Positions 11,127 to 23,030 of a stretch of 64,000 bases of DNA are shown here, one piece after another. The stretch comes from Cardinalis cardinalis (taxonomy: Eukaryota; Chordata; Aves; Passeriformes; Cardinalidae), in the NCBI GenBank assembly GCA_014549065.1, contig JACDOX010000007.1, positions 11,763,648 to 11,827,647 of the forward strand. Direction: 5' to 3'. Made by a program: the position numbers and the translations under genes. Position 1 is the stretch's first letter, and every line of letters begins with the position of its first letter. Below the pieces are notes generated by a model. The model worked only from the letters and a program-made list of their open reading frames with translations, made no database searches and was not told the DNA's origin.

Positions 11127-14100
11127 CCTCTCCTGTTTGTTCTACAACTGTTGATGTTGACCTCTGGCATAGATGAGATAGGGGACTACAGAGGCCTCAC
11201 CCTAATCAGATACATCAATTTCTAGAGCTTACTGTGCTCAACTGCATTTATTATTAATTCATGAAGTGCAATTAATAATTTAAATTCATTGGTTTTGTTT
11301 TTATTTATTGTAGATCATGGAGTTCTATTCGCCTAATTTTGCAAAGATCTTGCCATCTAAGGATGGAAGAATGTATTAGTTAAAAGGCATCCAAGACTCA
11401 AGCTATCTTGGCAGCCAATGGAGATAACCTTCCAGCTGCCAGAGCTCTAAGTGCTTTATCTCACATTCTATTTTTATTCAATAATTACAGTTTTTTAAAC
11501 CATGTACTGGCCTTTTGAAGGCTCAGTACTTTGTGTAGGAACAAACAGACTTTGATACTGAATACCATCAGTCATACATTTACTTTTTCTAAATGCAAAG
11601 AATGGTTCCTAAATATGCATCACTAACTAGATTACTCTGCCCCATACTCTAACTCCTGATAAGATCCAGCTACTCAAATCCTAAATAATTAATTGCAAAT
11701 TCAAAGTGATGTTGTTTGCCTTTAAAGCATTTTATACAGTCTTTCTTCTTGCAAGGTTTTCATTTTTTAAAAAGTATAATTTCCATTAACTCCTGCTTTT
11801 AGTCAGGCTATAAATACCAGAAGAACAGTCTCCCTCCTGGTATTTTGGCACTTCTGAACATTTTCAAAGCCAGAAAAAGTAAGTGAAGAGACANGAAATT
11901 GAAAAATAATGAAAATAACAAAGAAAATATGAAGAAAAAGTTAAATAATGCACCCTATGAATGCTCAACAAAAAAAAATATGGATTCAAATAGTGTCCCA
12001 TGTAGTACTTGGTTTGCTTACAATATGTTTATTCCAAAGCAACACTGCATGCGGTACTAAAACTTGTCTAAAGCTGGCCTCCATGCCTGGTCCTCTGGCA
12101 CAGCTCTTTTCCCACATTTTAGCACCTGATGACACCNTACTGATTCCTGTTTCGCTTTTACAGTATGAAATATCTGACCTAGGATGTTCTGTAGTTAAAT
12201 TTAANCCACCAGCCCTGAGTTTACTTGTCTAGGATTCAAGTAAACTTGACTCAATTCCTATCTCCNCCTAATTGAGTGGTGCCTCAGACCCATTTCTGCA
12301 TCATGATTTTTAAGTATTTGCTACTCCCTGCAAGCCATTACACAAATAAATCATAAATCCTTATGAGATGTTTCCATACCTCAATGGTCTGTCATTATTA
12401 GGCTAGCACATGATTTCAAAGCCTGATAAAAGAACAAGGCATTATCATGTCTCTCTCTTTTTTAAACATCACAAATCAGTNTGATCACGTTATCTCACAT
12501 AAATATTGAATTAAATTGTGATTCAATTATTATGCGTTCCAAACCCGCTTTTCTAANTCAAATCTAAAGCAGATTTTAAATTTGAATGAAATCTAAGAGT
12601 AATAGGAGTGTGTGCACACGCACACAGACACTCTGAGATAAAACAACATATGGGGAAACAAGCCTCTGACTCCGTGCCGTCCCCATGCGGTGTCTCCAGC
12701 AGCATCTGATAAAGCCATCAGTGTGCTCCTCATCATCAAATGCCAATCACACCCAGGCCCTACATTATAGCTCCTCATCCAGGGTCAGGTGAATATCTAG
12801 ATCCAAACAGTGCTGCACAGTCAAGCCATATTTAAAGAGCTATTTCCTTTGAAATAAATAGCCCTGTTTGGCTATTTGTTTCTAAGGAATTCACAAATGT
12901 TGCTCACGATTTCTAAGCCCATTTCTAAGTGTTGCCCAGCATAGGCTAGAATTAGTGCAAATATCTTCCATATGCTTATTCATGTTTAAACTGGAGTGAT
13001 TTTTCCTGATACTGACTCATAGGAATTGTGTCATTCTCCTGAGACAGATCCATCCAGTTCAANGAGACCAACACAGAGATGGCACCACAGCAAGAGCCTA
13101 ATCCTGAGAAGACTGATTTTCCCTTAAGGGAGCTATATTTAAGTAGACAGCATGGACAAGTAAGAATACAGTAGTATCTTCCTATTTGCTATTATGGAGC
13201 TTTGGGGAGGCTCTTTAATTAAATATATGTAAGTAAAACATTGCATNCTATGGATGATACTGCTAGTCTTTATGAAATTCGGAATATCAAGTAGAGTGAT
13301 TCTCAAAACTTTCTTATCTCAACTTTCCCTTGCACTCATTGTTTGTTATGGTACCATTGGTGAAGGCTTTCCTAAACTCACCAGAGAACCAGACAATCCT
13401 AATTATATTATCTTTATTTCATTGCTAAGGTGAACATGTCCCTATAATGTTATAGAAAACCTTATCACAGGAAGCTGCCCTCAGACTGCAAGAACAGAAA
13501 CAATATATTTTCGACTTAATTTTTATGCTTTTAAAACGTGCTGAACTGACATCTCTGGTGGCTGAAGGCTATTTTTTTGCACACAGAATATAAATATAAG
13601 AGGAAAAAAAAAAACACAGCAAAATCTTCCCATGGCAACTTCCTTTAAAGCTGTCTTTGAACAATTACCTTGAGGGGGTGACAGAGCATTTCAGTTCCTG
13701 TGGCTCATTCAGTCCTGTGCCTTTCTGATGAACAAATACAACTGCAATATTATTTTCTCAGATATAATGCCACTCTAGTGTACCTGGTAGGCAGGTCACT
13801 AAACACCTGTCNTAAGTCAGTGACTTACAGTTGATTACTGTACTTCTAAATGACAAATTTTATCCTGAAAATCTCCCACTGTGAAAAGGTCTAGCACAGA
13901 TTCTCCTCAGATCACAGGAACTCAGTTGTTATGCACTTATCATGTACCTTAGATTTCTGTAATTCACTTCAGCTCCCACTGAACAAATTCTTTCCTACTA
14001 GTCATGTCTTGATTTATCAGTGACCCTGTCTATCTTCAACCAACACATACAGACATTTTCATCTGTCTTTTGTTGGGTGACTCCATGCCTTATTCCTCCT

Positions 14101-16652
14101 CCAATTTTATAGTTCTGATGATTACCCTGAGCTTTCAAACTCTTCTACATCATTATGCCCTAACCAAGCTCTCTCCATACCAATCACACTGGTCACCAAC
14201 TACAAAGGATAAAATGCTTCAAATGAACATATCAAGATGTCTCATTTTCCCATTGCAACAATTTAATAATATGAATTTAACATAACATTTTCCATAAACC
14301 TATTTTTGCTTTCCCCTAGCTATAAAGGACTTGATTAATTAGTTTGGGGTTTTTTTTCCCTTTTTTTACTTCACATTTTACTGTCTTTTTATGGGAAAAA
14401 AATCCCTTGCCCATGAGAACCTTCTACTGGAACCACAGGAAATATTTATAGTGGAACTGCATGTAAATATTTTGGGTTTATGATGTTGCTAAAATCCATG
14501 TGTCTCAGTTCATGCTCTCTAAAATCTTTGCTGAATGCTAAGTAAGCCTGACAAGTTTTCCAGTTGTGCACTGAAAGCAATGAGACATATGCAACATGAT
14601 GCACAGGGGAAATAATTCCTTTCAAGTGAGTTTCTCTTTGATGTTCCTGAAAAGATTGAATACCAAGCTCATGGTAAAAGCAAAAAGATATCTGAAGACT
14701 GAAGGTGATGAATCAAACCTATCAGATAATAGGGTCTCTTTGCTCTACAGGTAATAAATACCATAGTGTCTGCTAATCTAAATCACTGAGATATACCTAA
14801 AAATCTACTTACATGCTTATGTGTTTCTAACTGGAATATCTTCTGCTCATTTAACTCACATCATGCATTAGCAAGGGNTGATCATTCTTCATTTCCTGGA
14901 GATGTCATATTATCAGTCCAGCTGAGTGTATTTTAAAGATAAACTACTTAATTAATTCATCATCCAAGTATATTGACTATCAGAGTGAAACAGTTCAGTT
15001 AGGATATTCTCCTTCCATGCTTCTGCACATGTCAGCTAAAAGGGACATTAAACTACTGAACTTTATGTTTGTTTTGAAACTGTATTTTAATCCACTTAAG
15101 AGTCTCATCCAGATCTTGAAGAACAAACAAGCACAAGAGCTGGATTCTATCATGATTAATTACAATGGAAATCAGCCCCAGCCTAAACATTTACTGAATG
15201 TTTAATCCCCTTTAATGCTTTTACTGAGTATAAAAGACAGTTCAATTGGAAAATAATATAGTATTTTTATTATCATTATCCTGTTTTGTTGTTTCTGCAG
15301 CAAGTGCTTCCTAGGGAAAAAAGGTATCTGGCAAAAATTAGGAATAAGTTGTTTTGGTATATGTGTGTATGAAGACAGTGTTGCCAACAGAGGAGATACT
15401 TTAATATGGGATAAACCAAAGAAATAGGGATAAAACATGAAAATAGGCAAACATACAGGAGATTTATTTGATTTGCACAAGCCAACTGCAGCAGTCAGCA
15501 CGTGCAGAATGCCAGAACTGTGTGGGGAAGTGGGTAGCAGCAGGCGATGCCAGAAAGAGGTAAGGCACGGTGTATAACAGAAGGAAAGACAGACAATCCA
15601 GTGTCAGCTCATTTTCTTTGTTTAGAGACTGGCTCATCTAACCAGAGTGTCCTCTTTGCCTCTGCTCTTGCCACATGCATAAGTTCCTTTTTTAGCATGT
15701 TGGGGAAAGTGAATATGCTTCCAGCACATGCTAATTCATAGCAAATACCAAATGTTTTTGATCACCCATTATGTTAGAACAACTCCACAAGAAAGAAAAT
15801 CTGTGTCATTTTTCACTCACTGTTGTTGTCTCCTCTTTGTCCTAACTTCCCAGAAATGCTAAAAAAATGGATGGAAAGGTAGTCAAAAAGCCACATATGG
15901 TTAATGACTTAAAACACTAAAATCTTATGTTCTTTGGGTAGTTTTCCTTCTCATAGTATTTGCACTAGTTTCTTCACATTAGGAAAAATAAAAAAAATAA
16001 ACCCAGAAAGTTTCATCACCTCTTAAACACTGGATTTACTAAACTATGAAACCAAACTCCTCAAACTTGGGTGTTGCAGCTCATTCCCAAGGCCACACTA
16101 CACCATTGAAAGACCACCTTATAAATGTGCTACCTTTTCTTCCCAGTGGAAGTTAAACTCCTCTATAACCACTTTGCAGCCAAGCAGCAGTAGACATTTT
16201 GTTTTCAGGGCTGCGGAAAGATAGCATACAGCACGAGAGAGAAAGATTTTAAAAGGCGAAATATCTCAAACTATTTTTTGCTTTATGAATAAGTNCAGCT
16301 ACAGATACAACTATTAATCTTTATGTCAGTTCACAGGAGGTTACAGAATTTTAAGCAATCTCCATCTGAGGTCCTGATCTGAACTCTCTAGTTATGCATA
16401 AGCACTGTCATAAATCACCACAAACCATTCTTCTTATTCTGCTAAGGACATTTCAAGTTCTGTAGAAGACAGAGTCACCCACTGCATACAACACTGATTA
16501 AACAATAGTAAGAGGAACATAAGCCAATCATCAGCACACACTCAAGCCACTCTCAATGCATCTTTGCCTACCAAAGGCCTGGTTCCTACACCGATACACA
16601 TAAATATTTGCACATTCCCTTACTTTNAGCAATTTAACAGCCTTATACTCAC

Positions 16653-16814
16653 ATGACTTCCTATTTGCTCGTGACCGCTTCCTCTCTCTAGGCACCGCTC
16701 GCTGGCTTGGCACTTGGGTGGCGGACTTGACGATGCGATCCATGATCTCATCCGCGGCGTCATCCGTTGCGTTCGGTGNGTCGTCATTGCCAGCGTTCCA
16801 CGAACCGATACGGC
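16653..16814 (-). CDS. FHOD3: FHOD3 window exon 9: diaphanous autoregulatory domain (DAD)
   Basis: This 162-bp exon completes Gly699 and encodes residues 700-752 plus one base of the next codon: RIGSWNAGNDD, PNATDDAADEIMDRIVKSAT, then QVPSQRAVPRERKRSRANRK ending Ser. The acceptor is TTCCAG|GCCG and the donor TCAT|GTGAGT. The EIMDRIVKSAT helix is the DAD core, which folds back on the N-terminal inhibitory domain. It is followed by a polybasic stretch (RERKRSRANRK) with ROCK-type phospho-acceptor context in the family. One N at 16780 leaves the residue before Pro undefined (Ser in relatives). The exon is CpG-rich. Confidence 0.95.
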
Positions 16815-18741
16815 CTGGAAAAGTCCAGCAAGTGAATTCAGGGAAAAGAAGAGAGGAAGTCTCTGGCATCACTTTGGTTCCCAAATGGGAAATTACAGCA
16901 GGCAGCTCAGTCATCCCGACTTGAATTCAACCAAAAAAGAAGAATCTGCCTAATGGAGAATATTTCTAAATAATAGCCTAGACTCTGCTGCACCAGGAGA
17001 GAGCCAAGAGCTTAAACACAATTATAATATATATCTATATTTATATACACACTTTCTATTCCTTTGAGCCCTGGTGTCTTGCTCTTGAGCACACAACCTG
17101 CAAATGCATGCTACAGTCGGCCTATAAGCCAAGGATGGACAGGGTAGTGTGACCATGTTTCTCTCTGCTCCTATTACAAAGACAGTAGAAGTCATGGCAC
17201 ACCTTAGAGATTGATGCGAATCAGAAACACAGGTCCTTTTGTACTGGAAGAAAGAAAGACATAACAATTTCTGACCATCTGTATCACAACCTAGTGCAAA
17301 GGAGACAAGAAAAGGGCGTAAAGTGTGGTTTGACATGTATTGTCCCCCTCACAATGAAGAATTCACCTTCTTATCACAGAGCTGTACCCATCCTGGCATG
17401 ANTGTGTATGCTCTGTTGTGAGTGGAAAGCTGAAAAGCTGAAAGCAGTTTTGGTTGAAACCACAAACAAACAAGTGAGCCATATTTCCAAATCCAAGGCC
17501 CTGGCACTCCTCTCCCCACAGAGCATTGTGTAACACATCTTTGGGTTCCTCCACTACTGGCTACTGTTCTGTGTGCATTTTGTTTTTAAATTATTTGAAG
17601 GCTAGTGTGCAGTGTGAACATTGACAGTGAGCTTTGCAGGAGTGGATGTGGTACAATTGCGAGCAGCTAAGAAATTACCAACAAGGTCATTTTATACCAC
17701 ATCTCTGAAGTCCATGAACAGCTTTGATTAGGCCTTTACTCAGCTGGTTCATCTCCTTGCTTTTAGAGGAGTAGTTCTACTATAACAGTGCTTCTGACAA
17801 GCTGTTGTCTGGCTCACCCATCTTCTGCCTCTGCTGTTTTTCTGGGGAACACAAGCTGACTTGCACAATCAGGACACTCCCCTCATCAGCATTCAGTGGA
17901 TTACTTCAGCTGCTCAGCTTGTTGCAGNGCAGCTTGAATTATTTAATCTTCATACTTTACTTAGCTGACCGGCTTCTTACACTGGGGCTGTGAAAATTCT
18001 GAATTAGCCAGGACCATGGTTTTAAGCCTTAGTAAGCTACACATACAGAGACTTAGAGTTGGATGCTGTGGATGTGCTATCAGTTGTGTAAAAAAAAAAG
18101 TTATCAAGAAAGTGTAAGATATCCAGATATGAGGGAGAAGAAATACCAGGTAAGAAAATGAAGACTTGAATTTTGGTGCATCATCATTACTCCNAAACCA
18201 TCTTCCATGTATTGCAACTATGGGAGTGATGAGGGGAACACAAATGCAAGTACCCATTACCTTTGCAGTTTAGCAGGGAGGTGGTTAAAAGACACACCAC
18301 CTTTTTCCCACCCATTTTCTCCCAGCCATTCATAAAATGCTGCAAGGTCTTTTCACTTGAATTTGAATTGCTGCTTTCTACTTGCTTCTATTGAAAACAA
18401 AAAGAAAACTACATCNTGGATTCTCCAGATGGCCCATTTTGCTTTCATGATGAGAACAAGAATTGGTGTGTTAGTGGGCAGTCACCATCATCATGCAGCG
18501 AGAATTGAAAATTTCAGCTGGCTTGGACTCCTACTCTGGCTGTGATCTATGTGTTGAAACTTCAGGAAAATTCTTCATCCCCTTGCCTTAAATCACTTCT
18601 ATCATGAAAACACCACTGAGATGTTCCCCTTCCACCTTTTCAGCTGTGAGTGCTACCCAAGGGGGACATGAACCACACCTGTGCCACTGTGCAGCTACCA
18701 CAGCCCAGGAAAGGTGCCCTAGAGGAAACNTTGGCGCTCAC
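16815..18741 (-). other. FHOD3: FHOD3 intron between exons 8 and 9
   Basis: This 1.9-kb GT-AG intron contains an AT-rich TATATA stretch near 17022-17050 and short overlapping ORFs without resemblance to known proteins. Nothing else was recognised. Confidence 0.85.
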
Positions 18742-18913
18742 CTCGGCTGGCACGGCTCCGAGTGCGGACGCCGAGGGCCATGGTGCTGTCGCCCCCCATG
18801 GAGCAGGTCTTCAGCACAGCCTTCATGTTCTCGTGCTCGGCAGCATCCTCGGCGTACTGCAGGCCCTGGGGCTGGCTCTGGCAGGGCGGGGAGCTGCTGG
18901 AGAACTTGCCGGA
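18742..18913 (-). CDS. FHOD3: FHOD3 window exon 8: post-FH2 linker
   Basis: This 172-bp exon starts in phase 0 and ends after one base of a Gly codon. It encodes 57 residues (642-698): SGKFSSSSPPCQSQPQGLQY, AEDAAEHENMKAVLKT, then a small-residue stretch and ALGVRTRSRASR. The acceptor is CTCACAG|TCC and the donor CGAG|GTGAGC. It is strikingly GC- and CpG-rich against its AT-rich flanks. The stretch CSMGGDSTM between the two conserved blocks appears divergent from the mammalian sequence I recall. It is a Ser/Pro-rich, probably disordered linker between FH2 and DAD. Confidence 0.94.
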
Positions 18914-21474
18914 CTGTGAGAGGAAAAGGATTTGTTGTGTCAAACTGAGAACAGCATGGACAATAGGCCAAGGGCTTGACTGTGAAGTGCAAGGAAAGAA
19001 GTGTCCTCCCAGGCTTGGTTAGGAGTAGGGCTATTCCCAAAAAGAGCCCAGCAACAGTTGCTCCTCTCCCAGAGCATTCACTCTGACCGGAAATAAACCT
19101 GAAACAGGGTGACAGCAGGGAGCAGACACAGTCAGAGGAAGAACAGATNCATTAGCTCGAGCTTTGTAATTTTGACCTTATGTCTGAAAGTAAAAGGTAC
19201 AAAGCAAGGACTTGCTTTGAAACCTTTGATCCAGACTGGGCCTGATCTGGGGTCAGGCATAATGCTGAGAGGAACAGCATGAGACCCAACAGAAAAAAGA
19301 AATTGCTTTTTTTTCTGTACAATCAACTTTCACTAGCAAGGTAAAATGGAGCCAGTGGTCTAGGAAGAGACACCTTTTCCTCCTGCCTCTCTGCCCTGCT
19401 GCTCAGAAAAATCTGCTCTAAAACATAATTGTCTACAAGTAACTTTAATACACATTACCACTAACACTTAAGAAGCTCCTGGTCCCAAAACATCCAGGCA
19501 AATTACTTATGGCTGAAACACAAAAATTGCAGTCAGAAGTCAGAAGAACAACCAAACCTTACAAGAGATTGAGGAGTCTGCCCTCTACTTCCCTGACACC
19601 ACGACCATGTGAACAACAGCAGCTACACTAGCTGGGCATGCACAGTGTGGGTATGCAGCAGCCCCACCAGTGACCAAAACAACCACCTAGGAACGAGTGG
19701 GAGCAGCAGGAGCGGGTACTTCCTAAGGAGAAGGCCTTGCATTGCTGGGCTGCTCTCCCTTCCCAGACTCTGCCTCCAAAGGGCTTGGATGCCGGTATTC
19801 ACCACTGTGCTCTTATCTACAGAAAGGTCAAAGCACATTGGAAATACAGCCCTGACTGCAGGAAATACCAACTCTGTTGACAGCAAACAGGCATCAACAG
19901 ATAATAATAAAACTCGGTTCTCTCACTCATATCAGCCCAGCATCAGACACAGAAGTATGTTTTGTTATTCCTTTTAATCTTTCTTACTCTAATTCAGCAC
20001 AGATGAAAGGACAAATGCTGCATTCTCTTCTTCCTTTGCATAATAAACAACATTAATTATTCACTTGATGATATCAAGCCAGTTAGTTAAAGGGATGNAA
20101 ACCTGCAAAGCTCTTTGTCAGAGAGTGGTAAATTGAAAGAAAAGACTGAGCCCTACTTTCAGAGCTTTGATCAAGTCTCCATCTCAAGACTGCAAATTGA
20201 AAAAGTTTAATCTGGAAACCAATGATAACATGATTCTATTTTAACATAGTGACTTTTTGGGGTAAGATAGCAAGTTAACTGAGTAGCAAAACAATAATCC
20301 CTACAAGGCACTGAACTAAATATATCAGTAAAAGACCTATTTTGATAGCTAGAAGTTTGTTTTCTCGTTAAAAGATTAGCTTGCAACATTTTGATGTGAA
20401 AAGTATGCAAGTGCTAGAGTTTCACATGTGAAATTAAGAGACAGAAAAATACTAGAGAAAAACTCCTATGAAGGGCATGCCATTTTTGCATTAAGACTAC
20501 TCTCTTATACAANGTGGGTTGTTCAGTAACCAATACAATTTCCAAAAAATTCCAAAGGATAAAGTCTCCACATAACTGTTAGTTCCTGTTCACACAGATT
20601 AGTTACATGTTGGCAAAAACAGGCAAATTAATGTAATTTTCTTTCCATGCCCTAAGCTATACAGCACAAACCATCACTGGGGGCAAAGCTCTACAGCCAA
20701 AAGTTTTATTTCATTTCCTTAGTTTTCAGATGTTGCCATAAATTGTGGTCAAACCCCAGTCTGGTGGGAAAATGACCACCACTATGAAACAGCATTAAGA
20801 CACATTGTTTATGTTCAGCTAATTGAAGAAAGCTTTAATGCTGAACAAAAAATGCATTACCAAAAAGATGCTCCTCAAATCAATAAACTTTTATTATGAA
20901 TATAGCTAGAACATCACCTTCAGGAGCACTTTATGATAGATACATGAACTACTCCATGGCTCCCCTCTGTGATGAATGAAGGGTCTCATTCTCTATTGAC
21001 ACAGCAAGGCAACCAGTCAGAATTTGCTTAACATCCCCATGTCCTGATGCTTTTGAAAACTTTATGAAAGAATACCATATGGGGTTACACAGCTTAAGGA
21101 GTATGAAATTATCCTGGTAATCCATAGCCCAAGGTAATTTATGATATCCACAAGATATCCATTTAGACCACTGATGTTTTGGGTAATGGGGAGACTCTGC
21201 AGTACATTACAGACAGTAAGGAAAAGAAATGAGGAAACTTAAAATTATTAAGGCCTCAGATAAGGATTTCCTTATTCAAGAGGACAGGAATCCATATGGT
21301 TAAAGCTGACTGTAAAAACGCATTCTTATGATTGAGACAAAAAGGTATGAGAAGTATGTCATGGTTCATAGTTTCAGTTGAGCAGATGGAGTTGAGCAGT
21401 CCATACTGAGTTAGAAATTAGATGTCACAGCACACAGGAGACATGAGATGACATGCTTTTTCAGAGAACCATAC
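18914..21474 (-). other. FHOD3: FHOD3 intron downstream of the microexon
   Basis: This is a 2.6-kb intron. The first 55 nt after the microexon donor (minus sense) contain GCATG and TGTGTGCTGTG elements typical of regulated splicing. The remainder has no recognised repeat or gene. Confidence 0.8.
21452..21456 (-). promoter_or_regulatory. GCATG splicing element downstream of microexon
   Basis: On the minus strand GCATG lies 18 nt after the microexon donor. GCAUG (best as UGCAUG) is the RBFOX binding core and enhances inclusion when downstream of an exon. Here it is preceded by A, so it is a core-only match. Confidence 0.45.
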
Positions 21475-21498
21475 CTCAACATCCTCTTCTTCATCGGT
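21475..21498 (-). CDS. FHOD3: FHOD3 muscle-type 24-nt microexon encoding TDEEEDVE
   Basis: A 24-nt segment reads ACC GAT GAA GAA GAG GAT GTT GAG, that is T-D-E-E-E-D-V-E. It is flanked by acceptor GTGGCAG and donor GAG|GTATGG. It is phase 0-0, so inclusion inserts eight residues between ...GKMITD (ends 26961) and SGKFS... (starts 18913) without changing frame. The peptide fits T(D/E)5XE. This is the casein kinase 2 phosphorylation motif that is known to define the muscle isoform of mammalian FHOD3 and to direct it to myofibrils. Upstream is a pyrimidine-rich tract (about 21503-21545, minus sense) and downstream a GCATG element. Motif, splice sites, phase and intron position all agree. Inclusion in muscle of this species is inferred, not observed. 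Confidence 0.9.
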
Positions 21499-21502
21499 CT
21501 GC

Positions 21503-21545
21503 CACTGGAAACAAAGGACAAGGTGGAGAAGGACAAACAGCAAGA
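21503..21545 (-). promoter_or_regulatory. Pyrimidine-rich tract upstream of microexon
   Basis: In transcript sense this is a TC-rich stretch with TCCTTCTCC (21533-21525) just before the acceptor. It fits both a branch/polypyrimidine region and PTB-type repressor sites. A regulatory role is inferred. Confidence 0.5.
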
Positions 21546-22002
21546 TTTAGGAAAGACAGCACTGTCAAACCATGACAGAGTAAGAGGTAACCATGGTACT
21601 GTTTATGCAATAAGAGGACATAAAAATAGAAGACATATAAGGAGTTCATTTTCATGCCTTAGACAATCAGCTTGCTTTTCCTTTTTTTTTTTTTTTAATC
21701 TGTCCCTGTCAGTACTGCATGTAGAATTTTCCTGATTTTCCTTACAGAAATGGTGAACTGAAACTACCCCTAACCCAGCCCATTTCTCTTCCTTGAGTCA
21801 TGAGGTTGTTTGCCCCATGGAAGCTGACAACACTAGGTAGGGCTCCTTCTCCTTCTTGCAACTCTGTGCAGCACAGGGAGGTCCTGGCTGCTGTTCCTCT
21901 CAGTGCAGAGGTCAACTTCTTGGCAATTCCTTTTCTCTACACTTAAGTGTTTGTTTTAATTCCTTTTTTAAGCTGGGGTTTTTCAACTTCCAATTCAACA
22001 GA

Positions 22003-22024
22003 GCAAATCAAATCAAATCAAATG
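22003..22024. repeat. (AATCA)n short tandem repeat
   Basis: Four tandem copies of the pentamer CAAAT/AATCA, 22 bp in total. Confidence 0.9.
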
Positions 22025-22442
22025 CTGCATAGTCTTTCAATAAATGCTTAAAGTTCTCCAGTAGCTGCCTGATACCTGATCCTGGAAATCAGAGATGCAA
22101 TTATCCATTGTTATTCAGGGCCTTCACCCTCTGTGACAGCAGGCATCTAAAATTATCTTGACAGTTGCCCTACATTAAATGCAACAGACATACAAAATTA
22201 TTGTGGGATATGGAGTACTCTTAAATTTGGGGATTTACAGGGAATTAGCAAACTATTTAGATCTGTATTCCCAAATGCCTTGGGAATTCTTCACTGGGCT
22301 AGAAGATACCCCACATGGAAGTTTCCCAAAGTAAAACATGGCTTCTCAAGTATCTGGGCTCCCTGTTTCCATAATTTTCAGTTTGATTGTTTATAAAGTG
22401 CAAACATAGTCCAGAAATTTTATGCATTTTTTTTTATATTGT

Positions 22443-22466
22443 GGGTTTTGTTTTGTTTTGTTTTTT
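22443..22466. repeat. (GTTTT)n short tandem repeat
   Basis: Three to four GTTTT units run into a T tract. It may be the tail of a retroposed element, but no body was recognised. Confidence 0.85.
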
Positions 22467-22965
22467 AGAAGAAGCATTCTACCAATAGTATTCCTCTCTC
22501 TCATGTTACTAATACACATTTTTGACCTTATCTCCATCTCAGCTCTGATTTCTGTCTGGGATTGATACATTCTGTTCCAGAAACATTCATCATTAAATAT
22601 GAAAGCCTGATTTACTTTGGCCCTCAGTTTAGTTTCAGCACAATCTCCATAAGAAGATTAGCTGTGACTGCTGAGCAGCACATTAACATTACTTTTTAAG
22701 GGTATGTTTTATGCAAAGAGTGAGATGCTTATTCTAATTTGGACACAGTGGTACTGACAGAAACACAGGCAGTGTGTTTTGCAGAGGGACCATAGCAGGT
22801 ATGTTCCCTTTGCATTAAAATTGTCTGTTTGTCTTTCTTCTGTCCCCTGGGGGGCAGGGAGTCACTCTATAAAGCAATTCTTCTGAAGAGGACCACAGTT
22901 CAATTTTTGTCATGAGTAAGAAACAGAAAGAAGAATAGGAAATACAAACAGTCTTGTATTCTAAT

Positions 22966-23030
22966 TCTATCTATCTATCTATACATCCATCTATCTCTAT
23001 TTATCTGTCTATCTGTCTCTCTATCTGATC
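22966..23030. repeat. (CTAT)n imperfect microsatellite
   Basis: CTAT/CTGT tetranucleotide units with several interruptions over about 65 bp, in the intron upstream of the microexon. Confidence 0.95.

Larger units (their letters stand above)
2651..16652 (-). other. FHOD3: Last FHOD3 intron (14.0 kb)
   Basis: This intron runs between the DAD exon and the last coding exon, with donor GTGAGT and acceptor GTGCAG. It holds an A-rich (AAAAC)n-like tract just inside its 3' end (2678-2725), an AP-1-like direct repeat (8412-8446), a GC-rich patch (8935-9290), a CR1 tail (11050-11126), and small purine and AT-rich tracts (5713-5755, 8846-8862). The remainder is AT-rich sequence with no exon or RNA gene that I can support. 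Confidence 0.85.
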
